DNA from: Apoda limacodes
Lineage: Eukaryota; Arthropoda; Insecta; Lepidoptera; Limacodidae
Reading direction: 5' to 3'
DNA length: 64,000 bases
Assembly (NCBI GenBank): GCA_946406115.1
Contig: OX291543.1
Span: 25,508,815-25,572,814, forward strand
Positions 30,720-43,079 of the stretch are shown here, one piece after another. A program made the translations under genes and the position numbers. Numbering within the stretch: the first letter of the stretch is position 1; each line of letters begins with the position of its first letter. The notes under the pieces are model-generated. The model searched no databases. It saw only the letters and a list, made by a program, of their open reading frames with translations, and was not told the DNA's origin.

Positions 30720-30752
30720 TATACTTATAGTATATATATATATATATATTAC
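30715..30752. repeat. (TA)n microsatellite
   Basis: A run of alternating T and A lies immediately before the SINE head. Confidence 0.85.
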
Positions 30753-30760
30753 AGATAATC

Positions 30761-31050
30761 CCTCGCAGCCTAGTTGGTAGTGTGACCGGCTGCTGTGCAG
30801 AGGGTGTGGGTTCGGTTCCCGCACTGGACAAACATGTATGTAATAAACATTTGTGTTGGTCTTAAGTCTGGGTGTATTTATGTATGATACGTATGTATTT
30901 ACAAAAAAAAAGTAATATATATGTATGTATCCGCTGTCTGGTATCCATAACACAAGCATTGCTTATACTTTGGGGCTAGACGGCGTGTGTGTAATGTCCA
31001 AAAATATTTATTATTATTATTATATTATTTTATTATTATTATATATACCT
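30761..31050 (+). repeat. SINE, tRNA-derived, with ATT tail
   Basis: The head has a tRNA-like A box ('ctagttggtagtgtgacc') and B box ('gggttcggttcccgc') spaced as in a tRNA. Then come 'ggacaaacatgtatgtaata', 'aagtctgggtgta', 'ctggtatccataac', 'ttggggctaga' and a (TTA)n tail from about 31005. RNA polymerase III would transcribe it; mobilisation needs a partner LINE. The copy at 1171-1366 shares the body. Confidence 0.85.
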
Positions 31051-32571
31051 CCTAGCTTATCCTTGTGACTTCTTCCTCGTAGACTTTGAAAAAAAAGAAA
31101 GCTTTTAACTGTTAATTGTTACCTATATTAATATCTGCCCTCTAGGGGATAATTTTACAGAAACGGTGAAACTCGTAAATCTTAATATTCATCCTAAAGG
31201 CCAAATTCCATTATTTATGCATTTAGCCTTAGAAATAACGGATTTCCATACTTACAACCTCTTACGCCGATTTACTCCCTAGGTGTTGAATTTTGAAATC
31301 CTTGCGCGCTTGAATCTTTGCGCAAAATTTCAAGTCCCTAGTTCCAGTAGTTTGGTCTGTGCGTTGATATAGCAGTCAGCCAGTTTACTCTTTTACGAGT
31401 ATATACCTATTTATTTAAATATAAATATAGATATATAACTTTATACCATATTTGCAGCAGCGCGCCGGTGTGGATTTCAGGATACCGCGATATGTTGTTT
31501 GCGTGTTGCGTGCCAGAGAATCATTAAGGGAAATGGAAAGTCTATGCGCTTTCTGTCCTATGACCTAAGCAGTAATAGAGATAAACAAGTTTTCTTAAAT
31601 TTGTGAGTGCTAATCAATGACGTTATTGGCGCTAATAGTTGAATATATACATACATTTTAATTCACATCAGGTTTTAATGCCAAAGTATTAGAGTTCAAC
31701 CAATTAATTAAAAAAACAATTAAGAGCGGTTCCATACAGAAAGAAAAAAGTTATATTGCTAAGCGTAGGACACCTTATAATATTTCAATATATTTATTTA
31801 AAGAGGGTATTTGGTACCTAGGGTACCCAAAGGGCAAAATGGAGCCCATTTACTTTTCCTTTGATGTCTGTATGTCTAGCTCGTAAACGTTATTAGCTAC
31901 AGACCTGAAATTTAGATAAGTATTTCGATTTAGATTTAGAAATGTCACTACAAAATGGTAAAAACGTTAAAGTACATATAAAAAATTTTAGGACACCATT
32001 ATGGTATAAATTACTTAAGAAGTATTACAGTAACAAATACATGTTATAGTTATGAAATATATGACATTGTGTAGGGAAGACCGGGTATAATAGTAACACT
32101 TTACACATTTCGTTTGATTTCGGATAGTCTAATTTCCATACGGTTACATTGACATAGCCACATATAATTTTCTTCTATGCTTAACAATAACAGATATTCT
32201 TAACTATGATATTAATTGTTTTTTAAAAACCTACAGAACTTTAAAATGCTTAGTCATTTGTAACTTTCGTCCTCAGGGTCAATAAAACTAATTTTGAGAT
32301 AAAGATAACAAATTTTTTGTTTTTATTAATGATTGTAATAAGCACAAAATAATATTTTTTCTCACACGTAACAAAAAAAGAACAATATTTTATGTAAGAA
32401 ATTTCTCTATCAAATTACGGGTAAAAAACGAACCGCTGGACCGATTTATTTCAGACTCCTTTCAGATCTAAGTCATGACGTGGCGTATCGATTGATATGT
32501 CATCAGAGCGATTCGGTCCAGTAGTTATTGAGGAATCGAAAGCCAAAATATGTCTACATACATACATACGT
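31051..32571. other. AT-rich stretch, no gene seen
   Basis: No recognisable coding or structured repeat apart from short simple runs. Confidence 0.4.
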
Positions 32572-32596
32572 ACACACACACACACACACACACACA
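32572..32596. repeat. (CA)n microsatellite
   Basis: An uninterrupted run of CA dinucleotides, about 12 units. Confidence 0.9.
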
Positions 32597-32814
32597 GACA
32601 TCACTCTAAAAATGATTGCAAATGATTCTCCAAGTCTTGAAACGTAGAGAAAACACAAAATTTTCGATTTCGATTTTCGGACCTATTCCAATAATAATAG
32701 TTTTATTATTATGCAATAATGCCCTAATTTCATGCACATCGTTAGTAATATAAAAATTAACTTTCTCGCAACTTTTTGACATGATTTTTTTCTTTTTTGT
32801 GTTTTAAAATAAAG

Positions 32815-32900
32815 CAGACAGACAGATAGACAGACGGACGGACGTACAACAAAGTGTTCCTTATTAGGGTTCCTTTTTTTTGAGGTACGGGCCCCTAAAA
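32815..32900 (+). repeat. Fragment of 'ggaaccctaaaa' repeat family
   Basis: 'cagacagacagatagacaga' followed by 'tagggttccttttttttgag' and 'gtacgggcccctaaaa' is the tail of the same family as 52800-53166 and the ends at 21240 and 22160. Confidence 0.6.
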
Positions 32901-35900
32901 AAGCCGAGTATTGCTGTATATTCTGTAAGATTTCTCAATTTAAATATGCCGATCTTTATGTTAAACAGGTCATTCTACAGTGTACCACAGATTATATAAT
33001 ACTATACTAGTAAGTGTACCATGGAGCTAGCCAAAGGCTGTCTACGTCTCTGTTTCTATTACTAACGCCCTCTTTACCTAGTTTCTCGTATCTTATATTG
33101 TTCTGTAAGAACAAACGTTGCACCATGATGACACTTTCGCTGCAAATCGTTTTTCTCAGTTCCGCTAGATGTCACGAGGTGCTACACTTACTATTTACAC
33201 TCAAGGATATGGAATAATATTCCACTCATTATAATATTCTATATTCCACGTAAAGTAAATTAGAAAACTGCTCCTGATTTACTCACTTAAAATGTATAAA
33301 ATTGCTTTAATAAATTGAAAACAATATCTACCTACAGCAAATTATCAACTTGATTTTTGCATTTTATACTAAGTACCTAACAATAATAAGGTTTTTATTT
33401 ACTTCCCTAAAACCATTCTAAAAACTAAAATTACTACTAGAAAATCATTTTCAAATATTTGGGTTACTACACGCACTATTTCCGCTGAATACTCAAATTT
33501 TGGCTAATTTTCTTATACTAATACCCTCGAACTTTATAAAAAAAAACAAAATCAAAATCAAAAATCATCTCGAAATAGACAAATATCTCATATTTTCCTG
33601 ATTTTTTTTTAAATGCGTATCAATTGAGACTTAGGTTAGATTTTTAAAATTAATACTAGATCAACCAGTCAATCAATTAACTTAATATTTTTAAACAATA
33701 AAATATATTAAAATAGGTATTATTTTAGAAAATATCGTAAAAAGGCCAGATTATCTTGAGTTTACAATAGCTGTTCTAAAGCCAAAGTTACTGTTATCTT
33801 AAGCATTTTTTTCTTTTATTGTCAGTTCCTAGATAGGATAGTATACTCTATTTTAATTCTTTTATTTGTCATATTTATGCCTGGAAAGGATGTTCAAAAA
33901 CACCCAAAATCAGAATAATCTTTTCGTTGTTTCTAAGTTGTAAGTACAGTAATTATTACTTATAATAATAAGAAAATGCTGTGTGCTCTGTGTGATAGTC
34001 TAGTAGTTTTTGCGTGATGTTTGAAAAATCAAAAAGGCATATTCAATTTCACTAATTTGATTTGGAGTAAGTATCTACTAGTCGAAAACTAGGAAGATGT
34101 GGATGTTTTTAAACTTATTGACTAAGATTGATTTGAAGACTTTACTTAACAAATTGAAAGCCTACTTTAAAATTAAACAAAACAAAGCAATGGGTTTAAG
34201 CAATTCATTGATAAAAAAACTTTTCGCGGTATCGGGTAATAAGCTTAACAAAGCTGTTCTGTTGCGTTTTTTTACGTTTTCGTAAAAAAAAAAACTGCGC
34301 TCGATAAAGTGACAGCTCGTCTGCGATGAGGAGTGAGGAGAGACTTCTATTTTTATACTTCCTCGTCAGCGTCACAGTCACGTACGTCCCATGCGTGCAC
34401 GAGCACGACACAAAACATCCAAAAAAATCCTTACTCACGAATATACATCGACGCATTCTAGAGTGATTCGTTGTATATTCTTGATCAATGTTTTCGCGTG
34501 GCCTGCCAAAGCATTAACAGTGATCCGCGAAGTTTTAAATAAATTATATTAACTTTAATATTTTCTCCAACAACCCCATTTTTAATCGCGCTGTATTTTG
34601 AATCAAAACACTTTTGGTTTGCAAAACAAAACAGCTAACACGAACACAAAACTATAGGTTAAAGAAATCTTAAAAAGCGAAGTGCCGTGTCTTATTTCCC
34701 CAGTTTTGATCCTCCTATCCTATAACTCCTTGAGTTTTATTGCGGCAAAAAACAGCACAAAACTTAAGATACCATTATAAATAATAAGTGCAATCTTAAT
34801 CGTCAACCTTTTAGGCCCAATACCAATTTTTATGTTAAATGCATTCAAAATTTATGGATTCCCATATAAAATTCAATTCAATTACAAAATCCATCCTAAT
34901 AGTGCTCGCCAACGTTACACCAGGCTGGAACCTCTGTGCAATACCTATTTCAACCCTTTTTACTGTTTTATATTTATATATGACGAGAAATGTATTTGTG
35001 TTATTGAAGTGAAAACTTCTTAAGCGGCATTGTGCACTTTTTTTGGTATGGGTAAAAAATGATAAACTCGCGTCAGGTCACGTGTCCTAATCGTGGATAT
35101 TTATAGCGATTATGAGTAGTACAGGGATATGGTTGGATATGGAATTTTAATTCTATGACAGATTGCAATGTCAAATATACTACGTCAAAAAAGTAAATAA
35201 ACAAACATTATTATTTCTTGACAATGTCAAAGACATGTCTTGTGACATATTTGAGTGTTAAGCGCGAATCGTTTGTAAAGGTTTTCACTTCTGCCGGCAC
35301 TCACGGAGTGCAACTCGTTTTTTTTTTTTTAATTTTGGCAACACACAGTCTTTATATAATATTAAATTATACAAAAGTTACATGGTCGATAATATTATAA
35401 TTTCTAATGAAACATAATAAGTTTATCTTATAACCTACAGTGAGTACCTATGCCTAACGGTACCTATTACAAAAGCAATTCAAAATGATTTCGAATTCAG
35501 TTGCAACCCGTTACTTCCACTTACTTCGACATCAAATACAGTTAAAGAGTCATTTAGTTCAATAAATACAATACAGTGTAGCATGGCCGATTTAATTCAC
35601 ATCATCAGCTGTACATAATTTAAACAACACAAACTGTGCACTATGCACTTTCATTCCGACAAGTCGCTTGTAGTTGTAAACAATAATTTACTGACCATGA
35701 CGTATTGATGAGGTCAAAGAGGTCAAACATCGGCAACTTGTTAATGCAACGTAGATACATTTGTCAGGGGTCAAGGCAAAATAACAGCCGGTACAAAATC
35801 TACATTAAATTAAACTATATTTATTATCTATACTAATATATCAGCTGATGGGTTTGTATGATTGATTATTACACTAATGCCGAGAAATATACTTGGTCTA

Positions 35901-36031
35901 GGTCTAGTCCGAGAGGAAAATATGGGCAAAAGTAACAATATTTTTTATACTGGATCGGAAAGGCTCACTTTGTCGTTTAAAATCGGATACCTACGGAGAA
36001 GAGAGTAGAGACTAGTAGTTATTATCATAAA
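32901..36031. other. Intergenic, no gene supported
   Basis: Several 60-80-codon frames (for example 34205-34456 on the minus strand) lack recognisable domains. 34315-34445 is GC-richer but unassigned. Confidence 0.4.
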
Positions 36032-36039
36032 GCAATACG
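36032..36039. repeat. hAT target-site duplication, left (GCAATACG)
   Basis: The eight bases before the 5' terminus match GCAAAACG at 39641-39648 with one difference, the length expected for hAT elements. Confidence 0.7.
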
Positions 36040-37058
36040 CAGGGCCGGATCTACCATGGCTTTTTGGGCTTCAGCCCAGGGCCCCGTGGATTCAAGAATC
36101 CATAATTTTATCAAATTAAACAGATAGTATGGTTTGCAACCCTGAGAATCCTACGATTAATCAAACCCATTCAATTCATTCAATTTAAGTCTACGTTCAG
36201 GTGTTGGTACTTCGAACAGACAGTTAAAATGTTCGGCTACCATAACACATTCATCCCAATCGTACTCCGCTGTTTCCCTCTCAAAATCTGTCTCTTTCTA
36301 TCTTGCTAGAATTATTTATAAGTACCATTATTAATCAATTTTATTTAGTATCTTTAATTATTTATAACTAGTAGGATAGAAAGAAATAGATTTTTGGTGG
36401 AATGTAGCGGATCGTGATCCAGATTGAATATGTTATGGCCGCCTGCGGGTTGGCAACCCTAAACTCCCAGTATGCATCTCTAACAAACGGAACGGGGATT
36501 TCCCCGTAATTTTTTTACGGACGACAGTTTATATTTTATCATTATTTAATATTTTAATTTGGCTTATACAGACAAATTCTATGGAAATCATCTAAAATGT
36601 AAGCAAATATGGCAAACTGACATTGACGTAATTTTAATCTATGTACTAGTGATGCAGCAAAACCTCTCATTAATCGCAAAGTGAAATTATCTTAGTACTT
36701 ACGTACCTATAGATCGCCGAGTTAATTCAACTAGATACTAATTATACACCCTTTTTCAATCTACTATTGTAACCCCATTATTGTTCGCTATAATATACCA
36801 GTTTCTATTAATATACTAAAGTTGAAAGTAGTCGCCGTCGCCATAATCAAAAAAAAGGTTTCCTGTTTTAGTAGGTAAGTAATTATAATTTTAAGAATCG
36901 TGTATTTTTTAACAATACTGAATAGATTCTTTAATAGATTTTAAAGTTATGGTAAAATTTTCGTATCATTTTGAGTCTGACAATATTAGGTACATCGATC
37001 ATGGTCTCACTCTCTCTGTTTAATTTCAGAAAATTATCAAAATCTGGGTCAACAATAA

Positions 37059-39484
37059 TGTCTTCTAGAAAATATAAAAGTGGAGCTGAAAAACGAAAAT
37101 TACAGCTAGATAGCGAAAAAGAAAAAAAGAAATGTACAAAAATTGAAACTTTTTTAAATTAGCGGAAAATCCAACCGAAGCAAGCAGAAACTCACAAAAC
37201 CAGGGAACAGATACAAGTGAAGAAATGTGAAAGATTTTGAAAACCAGAAAAAAATACCAGTGATGAAACTGGACAAGGATTTGACTACCAGGAGCCCTGT
37301 AGCTCAACTCTCTCTGAGAATGATATTGATGTTCAGTAAAAGGACGAGAATAATGAGAAGGAAAGAAATTTTGAAAAAAAAAAATTTGAGTTTGAGAAAT
37401 ATAGTGACGTGAGCTTGTGGCCAGTTTTGCTGAATAATGATTTTATTAATGACAGCCTTTCATATGAAATGACTGACTTTCAAAATAAATATACGAAAAA
37501 TATATATTCAGCTTCGTTAAAAACATACAAAGAACAAAACAGATCCTTCTCAGATAGGTATTTTACTAAGAAAATTAAAAATGGCCAATTAATGGAAAGA
37601 TCTTGGTTATGTTTTCCGCCAAGGGTTGCTGTATTTTGTTTGACATGCAAACTTTTTTCTAAAACCAGTTCTTAATACACAACCGGATTTTCTGATTGGA
37701 AACACGTAGTAACTTGTTTCGAAAATCACGAAAATTCTAATGAACATAAAAATTCAATGTTGGTGTGGTTGACACAAAAAGAAAATAAATCTGTTTTAGA
37801 CAGGCAACTTCAGTAACAATTAAGGAAAGAAACCGAATATTATCACAATGTCTTAAAACGGGTCATTACAGTAGTAAAATTTTTAAGTATAAGGGGATTA
37901 GCATTAAGAGGTACCAAGGAAGTATTTGGTTCTATACATAATGGTAATTTTATGGGTGCTCTGGAGTTAGTGGTAGAGTTCGACCCATTCTTGCAAGAAA
38001 ATATAGAGCGTTTGAAAAAATTATTAAGATCATGGGGGAACAAGTAATCAAACAGATTATAAATCAAATAGATATTGACGATACAAAATACTACACGATC
38101 GTAATGGATTCAACCCCAGATTTATCTCATAATGATCAGCTAGCTGTCGTACTTCGATACTGTTTTCGGGGAAAAGTGTACGAAAGATGTGTAAGTTCAT
38201 TAATTTATTAGTCATACTAGCTTACATTTATTTAATGTTTTGCAAGACTTTTTGGAAAAAATGGGTAACCCTTGGATCACTGTAGGGGATATTGTCGCTA
38301 CAATGGTGTACAAGCATTACTAAAACAAAAAAAAATCTGCGGATTATGTGCCATGTGCTGCATATTCTCTTAACCTAGTTGGTGAAGAATCCGTGAAGGT
38401 TGGAACCGAAATCGTAAATTTATTTTGGAATAGTGAAAAAAATATATGTTTTCTTTTCTGCTTCAATGCATAGATGGCAATTGTTAAATCGTGAAACAGA
38501 ATGGGGTTAAAAATCCACAGATCACAAATAAGGTACCAATCGTATGTGGCGCCAAATTAGTTGGTAAAAAAAGCCTAGCGGATCGTGTTGACGTCACCTT
38601 TACTCTACCACTAGGGTTCTTTCACATACTATTTTGGCGCTACTTACGATTGGTACCTAATAAGTAATCTGTGGATTTTCTACCCCATTGAAATTTACGT
38701 TAAAAAGTTTAAGTCAGACTAGATGGTCTTGCTACTACGATGCTGTCAAAGCTTTAAAATAGAGCTTTGATAACATTATAAAAATTTTGAAAAGTTTTGG
38801 CGAAAATGAAGAGGAAAAAGCTAAATTCCAAAAAGAAATTTATTTAATAAACTGGCAAAACTCGAATCTGCAAGTTTGATTTTTTTTTGGGAAGAAATTT
38901 TGGAAAGATTTAATTCAGTTAATAAAAAAAATACAGAGCCGTGGTTTAGATATTTGTGAAGGATATAAGGTAATTGTGTCATTAAAAGAGTTTGATAGCA
39001 ACATAAGCCAAAATATTAACTACAGTGATATAGCTAAGAGACGCGTTAAATCAAAGTTTTCTGATAATTCTACAGAGAAAGTTGCAGTACCCGGCGCATA
39101 AAAGTTTAAAATAGACACGCTAAACGTTGCACAGGATAAACTGAATGCATCCAATTAAGAACTTATTTGCTTCAGTGGACAGAGTCCTACTCGTTTTGCA
39201 TAGACATTTTTACGATTATCTATGAAAAGAAGCTTGTTGACGTATTCCCGAACTGCTATACAATGTTAAAAATATATTTAACCTTACCAATCAGTAACTG
39301 TGAAGCCGAGCGCTCGTTTTCTAGGATGGCATATATAGAGAATAAATACAGAACGACGATGTCAAACTCACGACTTAACCATTTATCCGTTTTGTCCATA
39401 AATATTGATTTACCTAAGAACCTAGAATGTAAGGAGCAAATTGAAGAATTTGCCAAAGGAAAGTGCAAAAAGGTTGCTTTATAA
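37059..39484 (+). pseudogene. hAT transposase, ZMYM1/DUF4371-like, multiply broken
   Basis: The N-terminus is basic (MSSRKYKSGAEKRKLQLDS). Then comes a TTF-type zinc-finger region, with DVSLWPVLLNNDFI, SFSDRYF and WLCFPPRVAVFCLTCKLF, recognisable in shifting frames. The middle has DUF4371-like pieces (FLSIRGLALRGT, GNFMGALELVVEFDP). The C-terminal dimerisation domain is 39167-39484 with PISNCEAERSFSRMAYIENKYR. Numerous frameshifts and stops plus the MITE at 38501 rule out function. Such proteins are often annotated as ZMYM1-like or '52 kDa repressor' proteins in insects. Confidence 0.8.
38501..38688. mobile_element. MITE with ~60-bp inverted repeats nested in hAT
   Basis: The left arm 'atggggttaaaaatccacag' continues to 'ggtaccaatcgtatgtggcg'. 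The right arm is its inverse, ending 'ctgtggattttctaccccat'. The arms match over about 60 bases with few differences. No coding capacity. It interrupts the transposase middle region, so it inserted after the hAT arrived. Confidence 0.85.
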
Positions 39485-39648
39485 TTTTTAAATTTATTTA
39501 CGGTTGTATAACACTAAGGCATAATATATTATAATACAAATGAAATATTTTACTGTCTAATTTTTTTCTATACTTTGAGTAATTAGGTGGGCTCCTTAGT
39601 AGTATTAGCCCAGGGCCCCCTAACTCACGGTCCGGCCATGGCAAAACG

Positions 39649-40266
39649 CCATCCTGACGCGGCCAAGGGGGACGAAAAATAGGTACAAAGTTACTAAGAG
39701 TTAAAAAAAGTTGAACTAATAATGACACTATTTTAAATACGTGTTAGTGTTAATGTTACAGTGCATAAGACAGTAGAGCTGTACATATTATTATATAATC
39801 TGTGGCTGTACTACTAGTATAGTATTATATAATCTGTGGCTGTACTGAACTTTTTAGGTACGTGGCTGTTGTATTTGTTATAAACAGATAGAGCTTTTTT
39901 TTTAATTTTAAAAATTAGATTTATTATTTTTAAATTAGAGAAAGCTTGACCTGTCGATCAAAATTTTCGATAATTTGAAAAAAAATATAGCAGTATAAAA
40001 TAAGTAGTATTAAAACGCTAGTGAATATAAAAGTAATTATGATTCTTATTATTACTACAAAGTCAGTATAATTTTTATTATTATTTTTACAAATTTAATG
40101 AACTTATTATTACGATATTTCTTTATAAAGTAAAGCACGGTAATTATTTTACTTCACAAACAGATTAAGATCTAATCATATAAAATATTAACTAACAGTA
40201 GTACACACTAAACCAATACTAACAAAAAATTAGAAATCTATTAAAAGGTCTTGTTCCTTTTTGCTA
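39649..40266. other. AT-rich spacer between hAT and its partial copy
   Basis: It includes a local duplication of 'tataatctgtggctgtact' (about 39795 and 39827). No gene is present. Confidence 0.5.
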
Positions 40267-41060
40267 ATCTACTATTGTAACCCCATTATTGTTCGCTATA
40301 ATATACCAGTTTCTATTAATATACTAAAGTTGAAAGTAGTCGCCATAATCAAAAAAAAGGTTTCCTGTTTTAGTAGGTAAGTAATTATAATTTTAAGAAT
40401 CGTGTATTTTTTAACAATACTGAATAGATTCTTTAATAGATTTTAAAGTTATGGTAAAATTTTCGTATCATTTTGAGTCTGACAATATTAGGTACATCGA
40501 TCATGGTCTCACTCTCTCTGTTTAATTTCAGAAAATTATCAAAATCTGGGTCAACAATAATGTCTTCTAGAAAATATAAAAGTGGAGCTGAAAAACGAAA
40601 ATTACAGCTAGATAGCGAAAAAGAAAAAAAGAAATGTACAAAAATTGAAACTTTATTAAATTAGCGGAAAATCCAACCGAAGCGAGCAGAAACTAATACA
40701 AATGAAGAAATGTGAAAGATTTTGAAAACCAGAAAAAAATACCAGTGATGAAACTGGACAAGGATTTGACTACCAGGAGCCCTGTAGCTCAACTCTCTCT
40801 GAGAATGATATTGATGTTCAGTAAAAGGACGAGAATAATGAGACGGAAAGAAATTTTAAAAAAAAAATTTGAGTTTGAGAAATATGGTGACGTGAGCTTG
40901 TGGCCAGTTTTGCTGAATAATGATTTTATTAATGACAGCCTTTCATATGAAATGACTGACTTTCAAAATAAAGATACGAAAATTATATATTCAGCTTCGT
41001 TAAAAACATACAAAGAACAAAACAGATCCTTCTCAGATAGGTATTTTACTTGTTTTGAAA
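40267..41060 (+). pseudogene. Partial second copy of hAT transposase 5' region
   Basis: This parallels 36759-37570 almost base for base, starting 'tctactattgtaaccccatt'. Differences are few: six bases are absent near 'gtcgcc', about 20 bases are absent after 'gcagaaact', and there are scattered substitutions. One small deletion restores a longer frame, 40712-41137. After 'ggtattttact' the copy jumps to sequence corresponding to about 37710 in the first copy ('tgttttgaaaat'), an internal deletion. No hAT terminus is seen immediately left, so it is a fragment or a rearranged duplication. Confidence 0.8.
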
Positions 41061-41137
41061 ATGTTGGTAAACAACAGTCTTATTTAATTCATACCCAAAA
41101 TAACCTACAAAAAAACATTAAAAATATTCTTCAATAA

Positions 41138-43010
41138 AATAAACATATACTTGTTGCCTAACCCTTGCTGCAAAATTCTCCTGCAATCAACAAAATATTA
41201 CCATTTCTACAATCAACACTAAAAATTATTTAAGACTTAATGAAATACTGAATGTATGACCTAATATTGTGTTTACATCATTAAGCTTACATATAAGAGT
41301 TTAAACACAGTAATTGTTTCTGCACTGGCGAGAGCAGCAGTCACTAATAAACAAATAAACTTATCCATAGCATGCAAGCACACATACCTAATTTAAATTT
41401 TAACAAATGCTGTACAATCCGCATAAATAAATAATTTAAAAAAAAATACTAGTTACTGGTTTTTAACATGGGTTAGGTTTTTTAGCAAGCCACTGATTCT
41501 TGTATCTGTCTAATTTTCCATGATTTATTTACCGAATTACAGATTATGATTAGTAAAATCATTTTCGTGTGCAAGATAGACCGAAACAAGTTATTGCTAT
41601 TGATTTAATTTAATGCTTTTGACATGACTATACTTAGTGGAAAGGACAGAGAGCGCTGGTTTTATTCAATCTCTACGATGCCCATTCCTCGCTAAGCTTC
41701 CCGCACCCGACGCAAGGATCGTATCAGCAAGCGATTATATAAGCTAAGCGATGACACCGCATTTACGTCTCTAAGACTAATAGTTTGGGACTTATTAAGG
41801 CAGGACTTGTCTATATGAGACAATTTTCTTACGGTTCACATTTCTGTCTGGGTACCCGTTAGTTCCAGGTGTGATCTTAAAGACGTTTTACGTAATAAAA
41901 TGAGCAAATACAAGTATTAGTTAATCAAGATTTGCGATAATATCTGCATTGAGGGAGAACACTATCGTCTTTCGGCAAATTTAGCCAGCAAAGTTAAATA
42001 GGACGCTACTTTTTGGCACACTGGTAGTAAAATGACGGGTTTGATATAGTGAATTTTTTGTACCACTTTTTTTAGCTGTAAAGATAAGTAGGCGATTTTC
42101 TGTTTAGTTGCTGGATTGACTACAATGTGTTGGTAAACAAATCCAGACGAACAAAACGTAATTTAAAGTTTTTAACATATGTCTCAGTTTTGTGATGAAA
42201 GTTTATTTAAGTATGAAAGGTAATGCCATCTTTTTGTAATTTAGATTTTTTACTGCAAAATATCGATCAAATAGACATTATTGAAGAACCTCACATTAAC
42301 CTCACAGTCGCGCAACTAAATTTAGCCTAGTGTCTCCGTATAATTCAATGTGGTCTATAATTCAATATGGTCTAGTGTAAAACGTAGTGATTATATTCTC
42401 TTTGGTCTAGTGAAAAATCTGATTTTAAATATATGTAGGCCGTGTTATGGTTATTATATATTATAAACTGTGATTTTTGTCAGATTTTTAGACTACGCGG
42501 TTTAAATTTAGAGGGGAGACACATTTTTTTCAACTTTCGAATACAATAACTTCCCAAATATAAATCTTGATAAAAATTGACATCCCGCACATGACTGAGT
42601 GAGATAAAAAAAAATTTTCATCCCTCATTTCAATGTACGGGAAGCTACCCCTAAATTATTATTTTTTAATTTTCTAAACATTAACAAAAGACACTTTCTG
42701 CAAAATTTAATTAGAATTTGCTTAAAGACGGCGAAATTATGAGGCTGTGACATACAAATGGACGGACATGACGAATATATTAGAATTCCACAAATGGGGG
42801 GCCCCGACAATAGAGTAAACACTAGTAAACATCTTTTCCTTTGAAGCTCGGACGGTTCCGTTTGTCTACGCTAAAATTTAATTTCAGATAATTCTTGTTT
42901 CCGATTATATTTATAAATGTTTGTTAAAGACTTAAAGAATCTACTTGGTTTTACAATAAACTATTTATTGAAAAACTCAACTAAAAAAAATTGATCATTT
43001 TCTTTGGAAA
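41138..43010. other. AT-rich stretch, no gene seen
   Basis: Only short frames of biased composition. A 'gtctagtgtaaaacg' motif repeats loosely at 42350-42420. Confidence 0.4.
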
Positions 43011-43014
43011 ATAA

Positions 43015-43079
43015 TTTGGGGCCAGGAGGCCTCCACTCCTTTGTTGCCCCGAGGCCTCCAGAACTCTAAATCCGGCCCT
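43015..43079. mobile_element. hAT-type right terminus fragment
   Basis: 'ggggccaggaggcctccact' leads to 'aaatccggccctg', the inverse of a CAGGGCCGGATT terminus like the one at 36040. No partner end is obvious. Confidence 0.55.

Larger units (their letters stand above)
36040..39640 (+). mobile_element. hAT element, 3.6 kb, decayed, with nested MITE
   Basis: The left end is CAGGGCCGGATCTACCATGG, followed by a 'cagcccagggcccc' block. The right end inverted is CATGGCCGGACCGTGAG, preceded by the inverse 'gcccagggccccc' block. The inverted termini, the paired subterminal blocks, the 8-bp duplication and the internal hAT-type transposase agree. The transposase gene is heavily broken and carries a 188-bp insertion, so the element is dead. 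Confidence 0.85.

Noticed and set aside
30761..30835. A functional tRNA gene
   Set aside because: A and B boxes are present, but the cloverleaf acceptor is not closed and the sequence continues into a SINE body with an ATT tail.
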